A stretch of DNA of 64,000 nt from Nannocystis exedens (lineage in GTDB: Bacteria; Myxococcota_A; Polyangia; Nannocystales; Nannocystaceae). Shown piece by piece: positions 16,056 through 26,645 of the stretch. Position 1 is the first letter of the stretch, and every line of letters begins with the position of its first letter. The notes under the pieces are model-generated. The model ran no database searches and had not been told where the DNA came from. It worked only from the letters and a program-made list of their open reading frames with translations. The DNA lies in the NCBI RefSeq assembly GCF_002343915.1, contig NZ_NETK01000001.1, positions 8,012,001-8,076,000 of the forward strand, given 5' to 3'. The translations under genes were made by a program, and so were the position numbers.

Positions 16056-17029
16056 CGGCGCATCCTCCGGGCCCGGCGGGCGAAGAAGTTGACGAGCGGC
16101 TGCTGCCAGTTGTCGCCGCAGCGGATCGACATGCTGTCGAGGCTGAGCTTGCGCAGCAGCTGGTCGAGGCGGGCCCGCTCGCCCTCGACCCGCTGGCGGT
16201 AGTTCTTGGCCCGCCCCGGGCTGAGGTCGAGGAAGCTGTCGCCGCCGAGGCCGAGCAGCTCGAGGTCCTCGAGGGCGACGAGGCCGAGCGCCGGCAGCTC
16301 GAGCTCGAGCGGGTCCTCGACGCGGATCGGGATCAGGTCGTGGCGCCGGCGCACCATCTTGAGCGCGTGCTCGAAGGCGCGGGCGGCGTCGGGCGAATCG
16401 TCGGGGACGACGTCGACGAAGTCGCTGATCAGGATGGCGACGGTGTGGCGCTGGCCGAGCCGCGCGAGGTACTCGAGGCCGCTGGCGACGCGGGTGGCCC
16501 GGCTCTGCGGGACGTGCGTCAGCACCTGCTGCACGACCGCGAGCACGTGCTTGCGACCGCTGCGCGGCGGGACGAACACCTCGACGGTGTCGGTGAAGCC
16601 GATCAGGCCGACCCGGTCGTTGTTGCGGATCGCCGAGAAGGCGAAGGTGGCGGCCAGGCGGGCCACGAGCTGGCGCTTGTCGTAGTCGCGCGAGCCGAGG
16701 TCGAGGCTGCCCGACATGTCGACGACGAGCATGACGGTGAGCTCGCGCTCCTCGGTGAACAGCTTGACGTGCGGCTCGCCGGTGCGCGCGGTGACGTTCC
16801 AGTCGATCGCGCGCACGTCGTCGCCGGGGGTGTAGGCGCGGACCTCGGAGAAGGCGACGCCCTGGCCCTTGAACACCGACTGGTAGGAGCCGGCGAGGTG
16901 CTGGTTGACGAGCCGCGAGGTCTGGATCTCGATGCGACGGATCTCGCGCAGGAGCTGGGTGGTGCGCTCCTTCGCGGCCTCGGCGTCGCTCCGACTCGGC
17001 GGCGACTTATCGGCGGACGGGCGGACCAT
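16052..17029 (-). CDS. DUF58 protein, MoxR partner
   Basis: 325 residues from ATG 17029. It contains the DUF58 signature region (FKGQGVAFSEVRAYTPGDD, IDWNVTARTGEPHVKLFTEE) followed by a VWA-like fold with a DMSGSLDLGS metal site. DUF58 proteins accompany MoxR ATPases almost universally and are thought to be their client or adaptor. It starts 8 bases after the moxR stop and its stop overlaps the next gene's GTG. No clear ribosome-binding site is seen, which is consistent with translational coupling to moxR. It lacks membrane helices, so it is cytoplasmic. Confidence 0.92.
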   Translation of the reverse strand: MVRPSADKSPPSRSDAEAAKERTTQLLREIRRIEIQTSRLVNQHLAGSYQSVFKGQGVAFSEVRAYTPGDDVRAIDWNVTARTGEPHVKLFTEERELTVMLVVDMSGSLDLGSRDYDKRQLVARLAATFAFSAIRNNDRVGLIGFTDTVEVFVPPRSGRKHVLAVVQQVLTHVPQSRATRVASGLEYLARLGQRHTVAILISDFVDVVPDDSPDAARAFEHALKMVRRRHDLIPIRVEDPLELELPALGLVALEDLELLGLGGDSFLDLSPGRAKNYRQRVEGERARLDQLLRKLSLDSMSIRCGDNWQQPLVNFFARRARRMRR

Positions 17030-17037
17030 GGCGGCGC

Positions 17038-18045
<1,008 letters not shown>

Positions 18046-18436
18046 GGCTGTCGCTTGATGGGTACGCGGTGGCGGGGAGGCAAGGGGGTTCGCGGCGGGC
18101 GGCGCGATCCGTGGTGCGCCGGATCTATACGCCCGGCCGCCTACCAGGCAAAGTGGCGGGTTATTTCCCGGTCTGCGGGCCCTGAGGACGCCCTGCGTGT
18201 GCACCGGACCTGGAGCGGGCCGCGTAATTTCGGGTGCCGAGCGGTCCCTCGCGGACGCCGCAGGGGCGCGCGGAGGCTCCGGGCTTGGACCGCGAGGACG
18301 TGAGGTCGGAGTCACGCGCGCGCCGGGTTTCGCCGAAAAAGTCCGCGAGCGGCCGGCGAACGGGCCGGCGACCGCGCACCGGCGCGCCCGCGCCGGTTTG
18401 ACGGACGGCGGCCGGTGTTCTAAAAGGGCCGCCGCA
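18046..18436. other. Divergent intergenic region before the Bat operon
   Basis: 391 bases between the moxR start and the acidic small protein. It should contain promoters for both directions. TATAGA on the minus strand near 18127 is a possible -10 box for moxR. No gene, repeat array or strong hairpin was recognised. Confidence 0.4.
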
Positions 18437-18847
18437 ATGGTTGCCCCGCGCCAGCTCGAACGGCTCTTCGACCTCCGCACCGTCCGCCGCAACATCCGCG
18501 GTGGGCTCATCACCAAGGAACGCTACGAGGAGTGGCTGAAGACCCTCCCGGACGCGGCCGACAACGTCGCCACGGTGAGCTTCGAGGACGAGGAGCGCGA
18601 GGCCCGTCGCGCCGCTTCGCCGCGCTTCCCCGTGATTTCTCCCACGCGTCCGCTGGTCAGCGCGCCGTTCGACGAGGACGACGACTACGACGACGAGGAC
18701 GAGGACGTCGACGGCGACGAGGCCGGCAGCGAGGCCGACGAGGCCGACGAGGCGCCGGGCCAGGCCGCGAGCGAGCCGACGAGCGAGCCCCCCGCCGAGC
18801 CCGAGGCCCCGGCGGGCGACGCCGGCGACGCGAGCGACGAGGGCTGA
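18437..18847 (+). CDS. Small protein with basic N-terminus and very acidic C-terminus
   Basis: 136 residues. The first about 50 residues (RQLERLFDLRTVRRNIRGG, GLITKERYEEWLKTLPDAAD) look like a folded helical domain and resemble short hypotheticals in other Myxococcota. The rest is a run of Asp/Glu followed by a Pro/Ala/Glu tail, likely disordered. It ends 6 bases before the htrA-like gene, so the two form an operon. An adaptor or histone-like charge role is possible but not shown. Confidence 0.65.
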   Translation: MVAPRQLERLFDLRTVRRNIRGGLITKERYEEWLKTLPDAADNVATVSFEDEEREARRAASPRFPVISPTRPLVSAPFDEDDDYDDEDEDVDGDEAGSEADEADEAPGQAASEPTSEPPAEPEAPAGDAGDASDEG

Positions 18848-18853
18848 CCGCCC

Positions 18854-19918
18854 GTGCGCGCGCGAGTGGTCGTCGGGCTGGCCGCGCTCGTCGCGTGCCG
18901 ACCGCTCGACGACGAGGCGTCGCCGTCGCCTGTCCCTTCGGACAGCCCGAAGGCCGAGCCGACGCCGGCCGCGCCGCCGGTGCGACCGCCGCGGTCGCAC
19001 GCGCTGCCCGACTTCGCGGCGGTGACCGAACAGATCGCGCCCTCGGTGGTCAGCGTGATCTGCACGCTGCCGCAGGCGACCGGTCGCTCGAAGCGCGGGA
19101 TCGGCAGCGGCACGGTCGTGCGCGCCGACGGGCTGGTGGTGACGAACGCCCACGTGGTGCCGATCACCGCCAGCACGATCGACGTCGAGTACGCGAATCA
19201 GGAGCGGGTGCGGGCGCAGGTGATCCACCGCGAGCCGCTGCTCGACCTGGCGGTGATCGCCCCCGACCCGCCGCGCGTCGACCAGGCGCCGGTGGTGTTC
19301 CGCGAGCGACCGGTGCGCCCCGGCGAGTGGGTGCTGGCCGTCGGCCACCCGTTCGGCCTCGGCGACACCGTGACCGTCGGCGTGGTCTCCGGCCTGGGGC
19401 GCGACTGGGTCGACGTCGGCAAGCCGGAAGATCTGCCGCAGGACGGCTTCTTCAGCTTCGTGCAGACCGACGCGTCGATCAACACCGGCAGCTCGGGCGG
19501 GCCGATCGTCGACCTGCGCGGCGAGGTGCTGGGGATCGCCACCGCCGTCCGCGGCGAGGGCACGGGCATCGGCTTCGCCGTGCCGGCGCCGATGGTCCGC
19601 CGCTACCTCGAAGAGGTGCTGACCTACGGCCGCTTCCGTCGCGTCCGCCTCGGCCTGCGCGCGGCCGACGACGACGAGTTCCCCGGCCGCATGGCCACGG
19701 TCAAGGTGACCCGCGTCGAGCCGGCGGGCCCGGGCGCCAAGGCCGGCCTGCAGGTCGACGACTTCATCCTGGCGGTCGCGGGCCGCCCGGTCAGCCGGGT
19801 GTCCGAGGTCGCCTACCTGACGCAGCTCATCGGCGTCGACGGGCCGATCGAGCTGCAAGTCCAGCGCGCCGGCGAGCCGCTGCGCTCGGTCACGCTGACG
19901 CCGGTCGAGGGGTTGTGA
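18854..19918 (+). CDS. HtrA/DegP-like serine protease lipoprotein
   Basis: 354 residues from GTG 18854. A short signal ends in lipobox LVAC (Cys15), so it should be membrane-anchored in the periplasm. A Pro-rich linker follows. The trypsin-like domain shows His in TNAHVV, Asp in LLDLAVI and Ser in NTGSSGGPIVD. One PDZ domain closes the protein (TVKVTRVEPAGPGAKAGLQ). It fits the DegS/HtrA class of envelope proteases. The linker carries a phased repeat hairpin (CTGTCC-CTTC-GGACAG, 18930-18945) that encodes VPSDSP. Confidence 0.92.
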   Translation: MRARVVVGLAALVACRPLDDEASPSPVPSDSPKAEPTPAAPPVRPPRSHALPDFAAVTEQIAPSVVSVICTLPQATGRSKRGIGSGTVVRADGLVVTNAHVVPITASTIDVEYANQERVRAQVIHREPLLDLAVIAPDPPRVDQAPVVFRERPVRPGEWVLAVGHPFGLGDTVTVGVVSGLGRDWVDVGKPEDLPQDGFFSFVQTDASINTGSSGGPIVDLRGEVLGIATAVRGEGTGIGFAVPAPMVRRYLEEVLTYGRFRRVRLGLRAADDDEFPGRMATVKVTRVEPAGPGAKAGLQVDDFILAVAGRPVSRVSEVAYLTQLIGVDGPIELQVQRAGEPLRSVTLTPVEGL

Positions 19919-19927
19919 CGGTTGGGA

Positions 19928-20076
19928 CATGCCCGAGCGGGCATGTTCCGCGAGATAGGTGATCCGAGGCTCCGGCGGCCGCGACGTCTGCGTCGTCGGC
20001 CTCGACGGAGCATGTCTCGCAAAACATGCTGTATCGAGCATGAGCTGGAGAGCATGTCCGATCGGGCATGCTCTCC
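19928..20076. terminator. Phased CATG arrays between convergent genes, probable bidirectional terminator
   Basis: CATG at 19928 and 19942, then at 20011, 20025, 20039, 20053 and 20067, each 14 apart. The first pair forms ACATGCCC-GAGC-GGGCATGT. The last pair forms a 13-bp stem (20047-20059 with 20064-20076, one G-U pair) closing a GATC tetraloop. It lies between the stops of the protease (19918) and the RlmI-like gene (20080), where transcripts from both sides converge. There is no U-tract, so a terminator role is inferred from position and stability. Confidence 0.6.
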
Positions 20077-20079
20077 CGG

Positions 20080-21222
20080 TCAGACGGCGCGGCGCTGGTA
20101 GACGTTGACCCGCAGGTACTCGCCCTCGGCGTGGCCGGGCCAGACCGGGTGGTCGGGGCCGGGGCCGAGGGCGTGGACGCGGGCGAGGTCGCGGGCGCCG
20201 GCGGCGAGGAGGGCGGCGTCGAGGTCGGGGCGGCTGACGTGGTGCGAGCAGCTGCAGGCCAGCAGGAAGCCGCCGGGCTGCAGGCGCGGGAGCAGGCGGC
20301 CGAGGCTGCGGGCCATCGCCGCGACGGCGCGCTCGCGGCCCTGCGAGCCGGTGGCGATCCGCGGCGGGTCGAACACGATCACCCCGAACGGGCCGGCCAG
20401 GGCCGGGTGGTCGAGGGCGCCGAACATGTCGGCCTGGACGAAGGATGTCCGTGAGGTCAGGTCGTTGCGGTCGGCGTTGCGCCGGGCGAACTCGAGGGCG
20501 CGCGCGCTCTGGTCGAGGCCGACGGCGGTCACGCCCGCGGCGGCGGCGTGGACGACGAAGCCGCCGACGTGGCAGCCGAGGTCGAGCAGCGGGCCGGCGG
20601 CGCGGACGGCGAGCTGGGCGGCCAGGCGGCGGTTGTCGCGCTGGTCGAGGTAGGCGCCGGTCTTCTGCGCCGGCGGGGCCGGGCAGCTGAACCAAAGGCC
20701 ATGCTCCTGGAACTCGAGGATCGCGGCGGGATCTTCGGGCGCGGCCTCGTCGGCGATCACGAACACGCGGCCGGGGGTGCGCGGGCCGAGGAGCTCCAGG
20801 ACCGCCGCGCGGCGGGCGGCGATCGCAGGGGTGCCGAGCTGGACCACGCGGTCATCGCCGTAACGGTCGACGACCAGGCCGGGCAGGCCGTCGCCCTCGC
20901 TGTTGACCTCGCGGTAGGCGGTGGTGCCGGGGTCGGCGGCAAGGCCGAGCTCGGCGCGGGCGGCGAGGGCGGCGGTGAGCCGGCGCTCGAACCAGCCCTC
21001 CGCGGGCGGGGCGGCGCCCCAGTGAACGACGCGCAGCGGGATGTCGGCGTCGGGCGCGAGGAGGCCCCAGCCGAGCACGACGTCGCGGTGGTCGACGAGC
21101 TGCGCGAGGCTCGCGGGGTCCGGGGGTCCCCAGATCTTGGCGACCTGGCGCTGACGGATCCACGGCCCGGACTCGGGGCCGATCCGGCCGGCGTCTCGCC
21201 GGAGTGCGACGCGGGTGGTCAT
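20080..21222 (-). CDS. RlmI-like rRNA cytosine-5 methyltransferase
   Basis: 380 residues. It starts with a PUA-like domain (MTTRVALRRDAGRIG) and has the family signature YREVNSEGDGLPGLVVDRYG. The Rossmann methyltransferase core follows: LLDLGCHVGGFVVHAAAAG as SAM-binding motif I, FDPPRI in the motif IV position and CSCSHHVS near the end. RlmI-type enzymes methylate a cytosine in 23S rRNA using S-adenosylmethionine. Without a structure, a related tRNA/rRNA methyltransferase specificity is possible. CATAAT (21236-21231) lies 8 bases upstream of the ATG, again suggesting a leaderless mRNA. Confidence 0.88.
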   Translation of the reverse strand: MTTRVALRRDAGRIGPESGPWIRQRQVAKIWGPPDPASLAQLVDHRDVVLGWGLLAPDADIPLRVVHWGAAPPAEGWFERRLTAALAARAELGLAADPGTTAYREVNSEGDGLPGLVVDRYGDDRVVQLGTPAIAARRAAVLELLGPRTPGRVFVIADEAAPEDPAAILEFQEHGLWFSCPAPPAQKTGAYLDQRDNRRLAAQLAVRAAGPLLDLGCHVGGFVVHAAAAGVTAVGLDQSARALEFARRNADRNDLTSRTSFVQADMFGALDHPALAGPFGVIVFDPPRIATGSQGRERAVAAMARSLGRLLPRLQPGGFLLACSCSHHVSRPDLDAALLAAGARDLARVHALGPGPDHPVWPGHAEGEYLRVNVYQRRAV

Positions 21223-21266
21223 GCGCGGGGATTATGCGCGAAAAAGATTTGCTATGGTGCCCCCGC
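21223..21266. promoter_or_regulatory. 44-base divergent promoter region
   Basis: Minus strand: CATAAT 8 bases before ATG 21222. Plus strand: TATGGT (21253-21258) 8 bases before ATG 21267. The arrangement copies the selB/selD spacer: two -10-like boxes so close to the start codons that no 5' leader fits. Confidence 0.5.
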
Positions 21267-21998
21267 ATGCTCCCCCTGGCGGCGCTCCTGGCCACGTGCC
21301 TCGCCTACGGCGCGTCGGGTCTGCCCGCCCCGCGCGGCAACACGGTGCTCGACATCGCCGAGAAGAAGCGGGTGTTCGGCGTGTCGATCATCGGCCGCAT
21401 GGGCATCCTGATCGGCGCTGGCGACGTGCTGTTCGACCGCCGGCCGCCGCTCGGGTTCGGCTTCGGCATCGCCCTGCGCTACCACGCGCTGCGCCTCGGG
21501 CCGATGCGGTTCGGCTTCGAGTTCCAGGGCGGGCACACGCGCTTCCCCGACCGCAACCGCTTCACGGTGCCGGCCGACCCGACCACGCCGATCGACCCGA
21601 ACACGGGCGCGCCGATCGCCCAGCAGGTGACTCGGGTCTCGTCGCTGTCTCACACCGACCTGACTCTCGGGCCATCTTTTCAGCTGCCCGCGCGGGTGCT
21701 GGTGATCGAGTTCGGGGCCGGCGCAGGGCTGATGATCTCCAACTGGCGCCGCATGCGGTCGGCCAACCCGTGGGAGGACGAGCAGACCGTCGGCTACGAC
21801 CCGCTGATCCGCGCCGGCGCCAGCATCGGCGTGCCGATCCGCAACAACCACGGGCTCGCGCTGGGGGTCGACTTCCAGAAGGCGTTCTCGCGCACGAAGG
21901 TGGTAGTCGACCCGGCCGCGCCGGTCGGCGCGCCGCCCGACAGCGTGGTGTTCGACATGCTCCTCAATGTGACGCTGGCCTATCAGGCATGGTTTTGA
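21267..21998 (+). CDS. Predicted outer-membrane beta-barrel protein
   Basis: 243 residues with an N-terminal signal peptide (LPLAALLATCLAYGASG). The body alternates amphipathic strands ending in aromatic or glycine residues (GFGFGIALRYHALRLGPMRF; VIEFGAGAGLMISNW; NVTLAYQAWF), and the last residue is Phe, as in many outer-membrane barrels. It is not matched to a named family. ATG 21267 is chosen because it opens the signal peptide and has TATGGT 8 bases upstream. gpmI follows 18 bases downstream, probably in the same transcript. Confidence 0.75.
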   Translation: MLPLAALLATCLAYGASGLPAPRGNTVLDIAEKKRVFGVSIIGRMGILIGAGDVLFDRRPPLGFGFGIALRYHALRLGPMRFGFEFQGGHTRFPDRNRFTVPADPTTPIDPNTGAPIAQQVTRVSSLSHTDLTLGPSFQLPARVLVIEFGAGAGLMISNWRRMRSANPWEDEQTVGYDPLIRAGASIGVPIRNNHGLALGVDFQKAFSRTKVVVDPAAPVGAPPDSVVFDMLLNVTLAYQAWF

Positions 21999-22016
21999 GG
22001 ACAGGAGGATAGGGAC

Positions 22017-22019
<3 letters not shown>
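21988..22019. repeat. 14-bp phased repeat that supplies the gpmI start
   Basis: CATG 21988, CAGG 22002 and CATG 22016 are 14 apart. The third core contains the gpmI start codon (ATG 22017-22019). The arm of the second unit is AGGAGGAT, the only good ribosome-binding site for gpmI. Confidence 0.75.
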
Positions 22020-23639
<1,620 letters not shown>

Positions 23640-23872
23640 GCGCGCTCGCGCTTGCGGGCGCGGGCGGGGCAAAAAGGCGGGGCAGAAGGCGGGCCGACGC
23701 ATGCGGACGGTGCACGCATCGCGTCGGGCTCGCGACGTGGGCGGCCCGCGGCGCGGCGTCTCGCGGGCAGCGAGGGTCGAGGCGCAGGCGTCGGCGCCGG
23801 CAGCGAACCGGCGGATGCTTGCCGCCCGCGGCGCACTTCGGTACTGTGCGCGCGACCGGTCTCCAAACAGCC

Positions 23873-24580
23873 ATGATGTCCCTCTCTCGCAGCTTCCCCA
23901 AGAACGTGTCCCTTGCTCTCGCGCTGGCCGTCGCGGCCGGCTCGTTCACGGCGTCCGGCTGCGGCGGCAGCAGCTCGCGGCGCAAGGGGAAGCAGTCCGA
24001 GGCCCGGAAGTGGATCGACAACCCGACCAGCGGCAAGAAAGAGGGCAACATCATCAAGATCCCGCAGATCGGCCTCGAGTTCGAGATCCCCGACACCCTG
24101 TACGTGTTCAAGAACTGCGAGGAGACCGGCCACTCGAAGGGTGAGCTCGAGAGCAACCCGGAGTGGGTGACCGTGGTGTCCTGCTCGTCCGGCGGCGCCG
24201 TGTCGAGCTCCGACGAGGACCTCGGCGCCAGCGCGCCGTCCGACAGCGAGGCGATCGCGCTGACCTTCTACCTGGCGCCCAAGGACCGCCCCGTCGACGA
24301 GCGCGCGGTCGCGTTCTACCGCAACGAGTACCAGCAGGCCGGCCTCAGCATCGAAGACCTGTCGTTCAACGACGACTACTTCGACAAGACCGGCATCTTC
24401 GCCAAGTTGCAGGTGACCGACGAGAGCGGCAACGCGACCCGCGAGATCCAGCAGTTCATGTTCCCGTACGGCGACGTGCTCTACATCGCCCGCACCGAGT
24501 ACCCGTACGGCGACACGCGGGCGATCCAGCAGGACTGGAAGTCGATCATGCCGTACTTCCGCGTGTCGCTGCAGCGCTGA
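23873..24580 (+). CDS. Lipoprotein, unknown function
   Basis: 235 residues from ATG 23873; a second ATG follows directly. The signal peptide ends TASGC (Cys30), a plausible lipobox, followed by a basic stretch (SSRRKGKQSEARKW). The mature domain is soluble, acidic and aromatic-rich (EYQQAGLSIEDLSFNDDYFD; FMFPYGDVLYIARTEYPYG), with no recognised family. The last 35 bases overlap the 3' end of the convergent P450 gene, so the two transcripts are antisense there. Confidence 0.78.
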   Translation: MMSLSRSFPKNVSLALALAVAAGSFTASGCGGSSSRRKGKQSEARKWIDNPTSGKKEGNIIKIPQIGLEFEIPDTLYVFKNCEETGHSKGELESNPEWVTVVSCSSGGAVSSSDEDLGASAPSDSEAIALTFYLAPKDRPVDERAVAFYRNEYQQAGLSIEDLSFNDDYFDKTGIFAKLQVTDESGNATREIQQFMFPYGDVLYIARTEYPYGDTRAIQQDWKSIMPYFRVSLQR

Positions 24581-25787
24581 GCGGGCCGCCCCGACGCAGC
24601 GGGAGCCGCCTCAGCCCGCGCAGGTTGAAGCTCGGCGTCCACTCGAGAGGCCCGGGCTCGCGCGCGAACTCGGGGACGCGCGCGAGCAGCTCCTCGAAGG
24701 CGATCCGGCCCTCGAGCCGCGACAGCGGCGCGCCGACGCAAAAGTGGATGCCGTAGCCGAACGACAGGTGGGCCGGCTGGCGCTCGAGGTCGAAGCGCTC
24801 CGGCTCGGGGAAGTGCGTCGGGTCGTGGTTGGCCGAGTCGACGAGGACGCCGAGGACGCTGTCCCTGGGCACGTCGACGCCGCCGAGCGTGACGTCCCGC
24901 CTGGTCGTGCGCACGAGCATGACGACCGGTGAGCGCCAGCGCAGCACCTCCTCGAGGAAGGCGGGGATCCGCGTCGGGTCGGCGCGCAGGCGCGGCAGCA
25001 GATCGGGGTGCTCGAGCAGCGCGACCGTGCCGTTGCCGATCAGGTTGGTGGTGGTCTCGTTACCGGCGACCATCAGCAGCACCGCCATCGTCAGCACCTC
25101 CTCGGGGGTCAGCGCGTCGCGCTCGGCCTCGGCGCGCACGAGGTCGCTCAGCAGATCGTCGCCGGGCCGGCGCCGGCGCTGCTCGATCATCGCGTGGAAG
25201 AACGCGACGAACTCCCGCCGGCTGGCGACGATCCGATCGATCTCGGCGTCGTCGAGGTGACCGTCGAGCCGCGAACCGAGGATCAGGTCGTCGGACCAGC
25301 GCTTGAACTCGGCCCGCCGCGCCGGGTCGACGCCGAGCAGCTCGGAGATCACGATCACCGGCAGGGGGATCGCGAGGTCGTCCATGAGGTCGAAGCGGTC
25401 CTTGCGGGCGATGGCGTCGACGAGCTCGCGCGCGAGCTCGCGGACCCTCGCCTCGAGGCGGGCGATCGCCCGCGGGGTGAAGGCGACGTTGACGAGCCGC
25501 CGCAGGCGGGTGTGATCGGGCGGATCGAGGGCGACCAGCGAGCTGCTGGCCAGCATCTCCATGCTCTCGGTGAGCCGGGGGTCGCGCAGCTTGTCGAGCG
25601 CCTTGGTGCGCGAGGAAGAGAAGACGTCCGGCGCCTTGAGGACCTGGTGGACGTCGTCGTAGCGCGTCACCAGCCACATGCCGATCTGCGGCACTTGCAG
25701 CACCGGCGCCTGCTCGCGCAGGCGGGCGTAGATCGGGTACGGGTCGGCGAACATCGCGGGGGTGAGGAGGTCGGTCGTGTCGAGCAT
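24546..25787 (-). CDS. Cytochrome P450
   Basis: 413 residues, usual length for a soluble bacterial P450. The I-helix oxygen-binding motif is AGNETTTN, the K-helix ExxR lies in EEVLRWRS, and the heme loop is FGYGIHFCVGAPLSRLE with Cys as axial ligand. It uses O2 and electrons from a redoxin partner that is not encoded nearby. The substrate cannot be predicted. It is divergent from a TetR regulator, and a 17-bp palindrome covers the expected transcription start, so it is probably repressed by that regulator. Its 3' end overlaps the convergent lipoprotein gene. Confidence 0.95.
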   Translation of the reverse strand: MLDTTDLLTPAMFADPYPIYARLREQAPVLQVPQIGMWLVTRYDDVHQVLKAPDVFSSSRTKALDKLRDPRLTESMEMLASSSLVALDPPDHTRLRRLVNVAFTPRAIARLEARVRELARELVDAIARKDRFDLMDDLAIPLPVIVISELLGVDPARRAEFKRWSDDLILGSRLDGHLDDAEIDRIVASRREFVAFFHAMIEQRRRRPGDDLLSDLVRAEAERDALTPEEVLTMAVLLMVAGNETTTNLIGNGTVALLEHPDLLPRLRADPTRIPAFLEEVLRWRSPVVMLVRTTRRDVTLGGVDVPRDSVLGVLVDSANHDPTHFPEPERFDLERQPAHLSFGYGIHFCVGAPLSRLEGRIAFEELLARVPEFAREPGPLEWTPSFNLRGLRRLPLRRGGPLSAAATRGSTA

Positions 25788-25796
25788 GGGCGGTAC

Positions 25797-25813
25797 CGCA
25801 ACAATTTGTTGCG
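25797..25813. promoter_or_regulatory. Operator 1 of the P450/TetR pair
   Basis: CGCAACAATTTGTTGCG is an odd-centred perfect palindrome (8-base arms). It lies 10 bases before the P450 ATG. TACCAT on the minus strand just upstream could be the -10 box, so a bound repressor would cover the start site. Confidence 0.7.
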
Positions 25814-25841
25814 ATGGTAGGGTGACACGGCGCGAGGGGAT

Positions 25842-25858
25842 GGCAACAAAAAGTTGCG
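25842..25858. promoter_or_regulatory. Operator 2 of the P450/TetR pair
   Basis: GGCAACAAAAAGTTGCG differs from operator 1 only at position 1 and the three central bases. It lies 45 bases further toward the regulator gene and upstream of TACGCT (25880-25885), which fits autoregulation. Confidence 0.65.
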
Positions 25859-25890
25859 ATGACTCGCAGGAGGCGGTGTTACGCTGGGGG

Positions 25891-26511
25891 GTGCGCGTGG
25901 TCCAGGCGAAACGGAGGGGCAAATCGGAGCCGCTGGTGCGCGGCGAGGCGGTCGTGCGCGGGGTGCTCGCGGCGACGCTGCGCGAGGTCGCCCGGGCCGG
26001 CTACCACGGGCTGCGCATCGAGGATGTCGCGGCGCTGGCCGGGGTCAACAAGACGACGGTGTACCGGCGCTGGCCGACCAAGCAGGAGCTGGTCCGCGAC
26101 GCGCTGCTGTCGATCGCCAGCGACACGTTCACGGTCGCCGGCAGCGGCTCGCTGCGCGAGGACATGCTGGCGATCGCCCGCCGGATCGCCACGCTCGGGG
26201 CGCAGGCCGAGTACCAGGGGCTGTTCCGCCTGTTCGTGGTCGAGGGCGACGATCCGGAGCTGGCGGCGATCGTCCGCTCGCTGCGCGCGAGCTTCGAGGC
26301 GGTCCCGCGCGCGATCCTCGAGGCGGCGGAGAAGCGCGGCGAGATCGCGCCGGGCGTCGATCCGCGGCTGCTGTTCGACGTGATGGGCGCGGCGCTCAAC
26401 CGGCGGCTGTTCCTCGACCGCGTGCCGGCCGACGAGGCGTGGCTGCAGCGGCTCATCGACCTGCTGCTGCACGGGGCGCTGGCCCGCGGGCGGACGCGCG
26501 CGGCCGGCTGA
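25891..26511 (+). CDS. TetR-family transcriptional regulator
   Basis: 206 residues if started at GTG 25891; GTG 25897 is an alternative. The frame is also open to ATG 25840, but that start would put operator 2 inside the gene. The N-terminal helix-turn-helix is clear: VLAATLREVARAGYHGLRIE then DVAALAGVNKTTVYRRWPTK. The C-terminal ligand domain resembles TetR_C proteins of the AcrR type. It very likely represses the divergent P450 and itself through the two palindromes. The ligand is unknown. Confidence 0.85.
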   Translation: MRVVQAKRRGKSEPLVRGEAVVRGVLAATLREVARAGYHGLRIEDVAALAGVNKTTVYRRWPTKQELVRDALLSIASDTFTVAGSGSLREDMLAIARRIATLGAQAEYQGLFRLFVVEGDDPELAAIVRSLRASFEAVPRAILEAAEKRGEIAPGVDPRLLFDVMGAALNRRLFLDRVPADEAWLQRLIDLLLHGALARGRTRAAG

Positions 26512-26525
26512 GCGGCGCGAGGAGA

Positions 26526-26645
26526 CATGTCCTCGGGGGCAGGACCCGAGGGGCATGCCCGATCGGGCATGTCCCGAGAGACGTGCACTCGAGGTGCGCT
26601 TTCGAGCGGGGAGCCTGGCCCAAAGGCCATGTCCCCCGGGACATC
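26526..26645. terminator. Phased repeat arrays between convergent tetR and map
   Basis: Cores CATG 26526, CAGG 26540, CATG 26554, CATG 26568, CGTG 26582 and GCGC 26596 are in 14-base phase. A second array follows with CCTG 26614, CATG 26628 and CATC 26642. The 26550-26575 pair makes an 11-bp stem with a GATC tetraloop. ATGTCCC/GGGACAT near 26629-26644 pairs at the map stop codon. The position between two gene ends suggests a bidirectional terminator. Confidence 0.65.
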
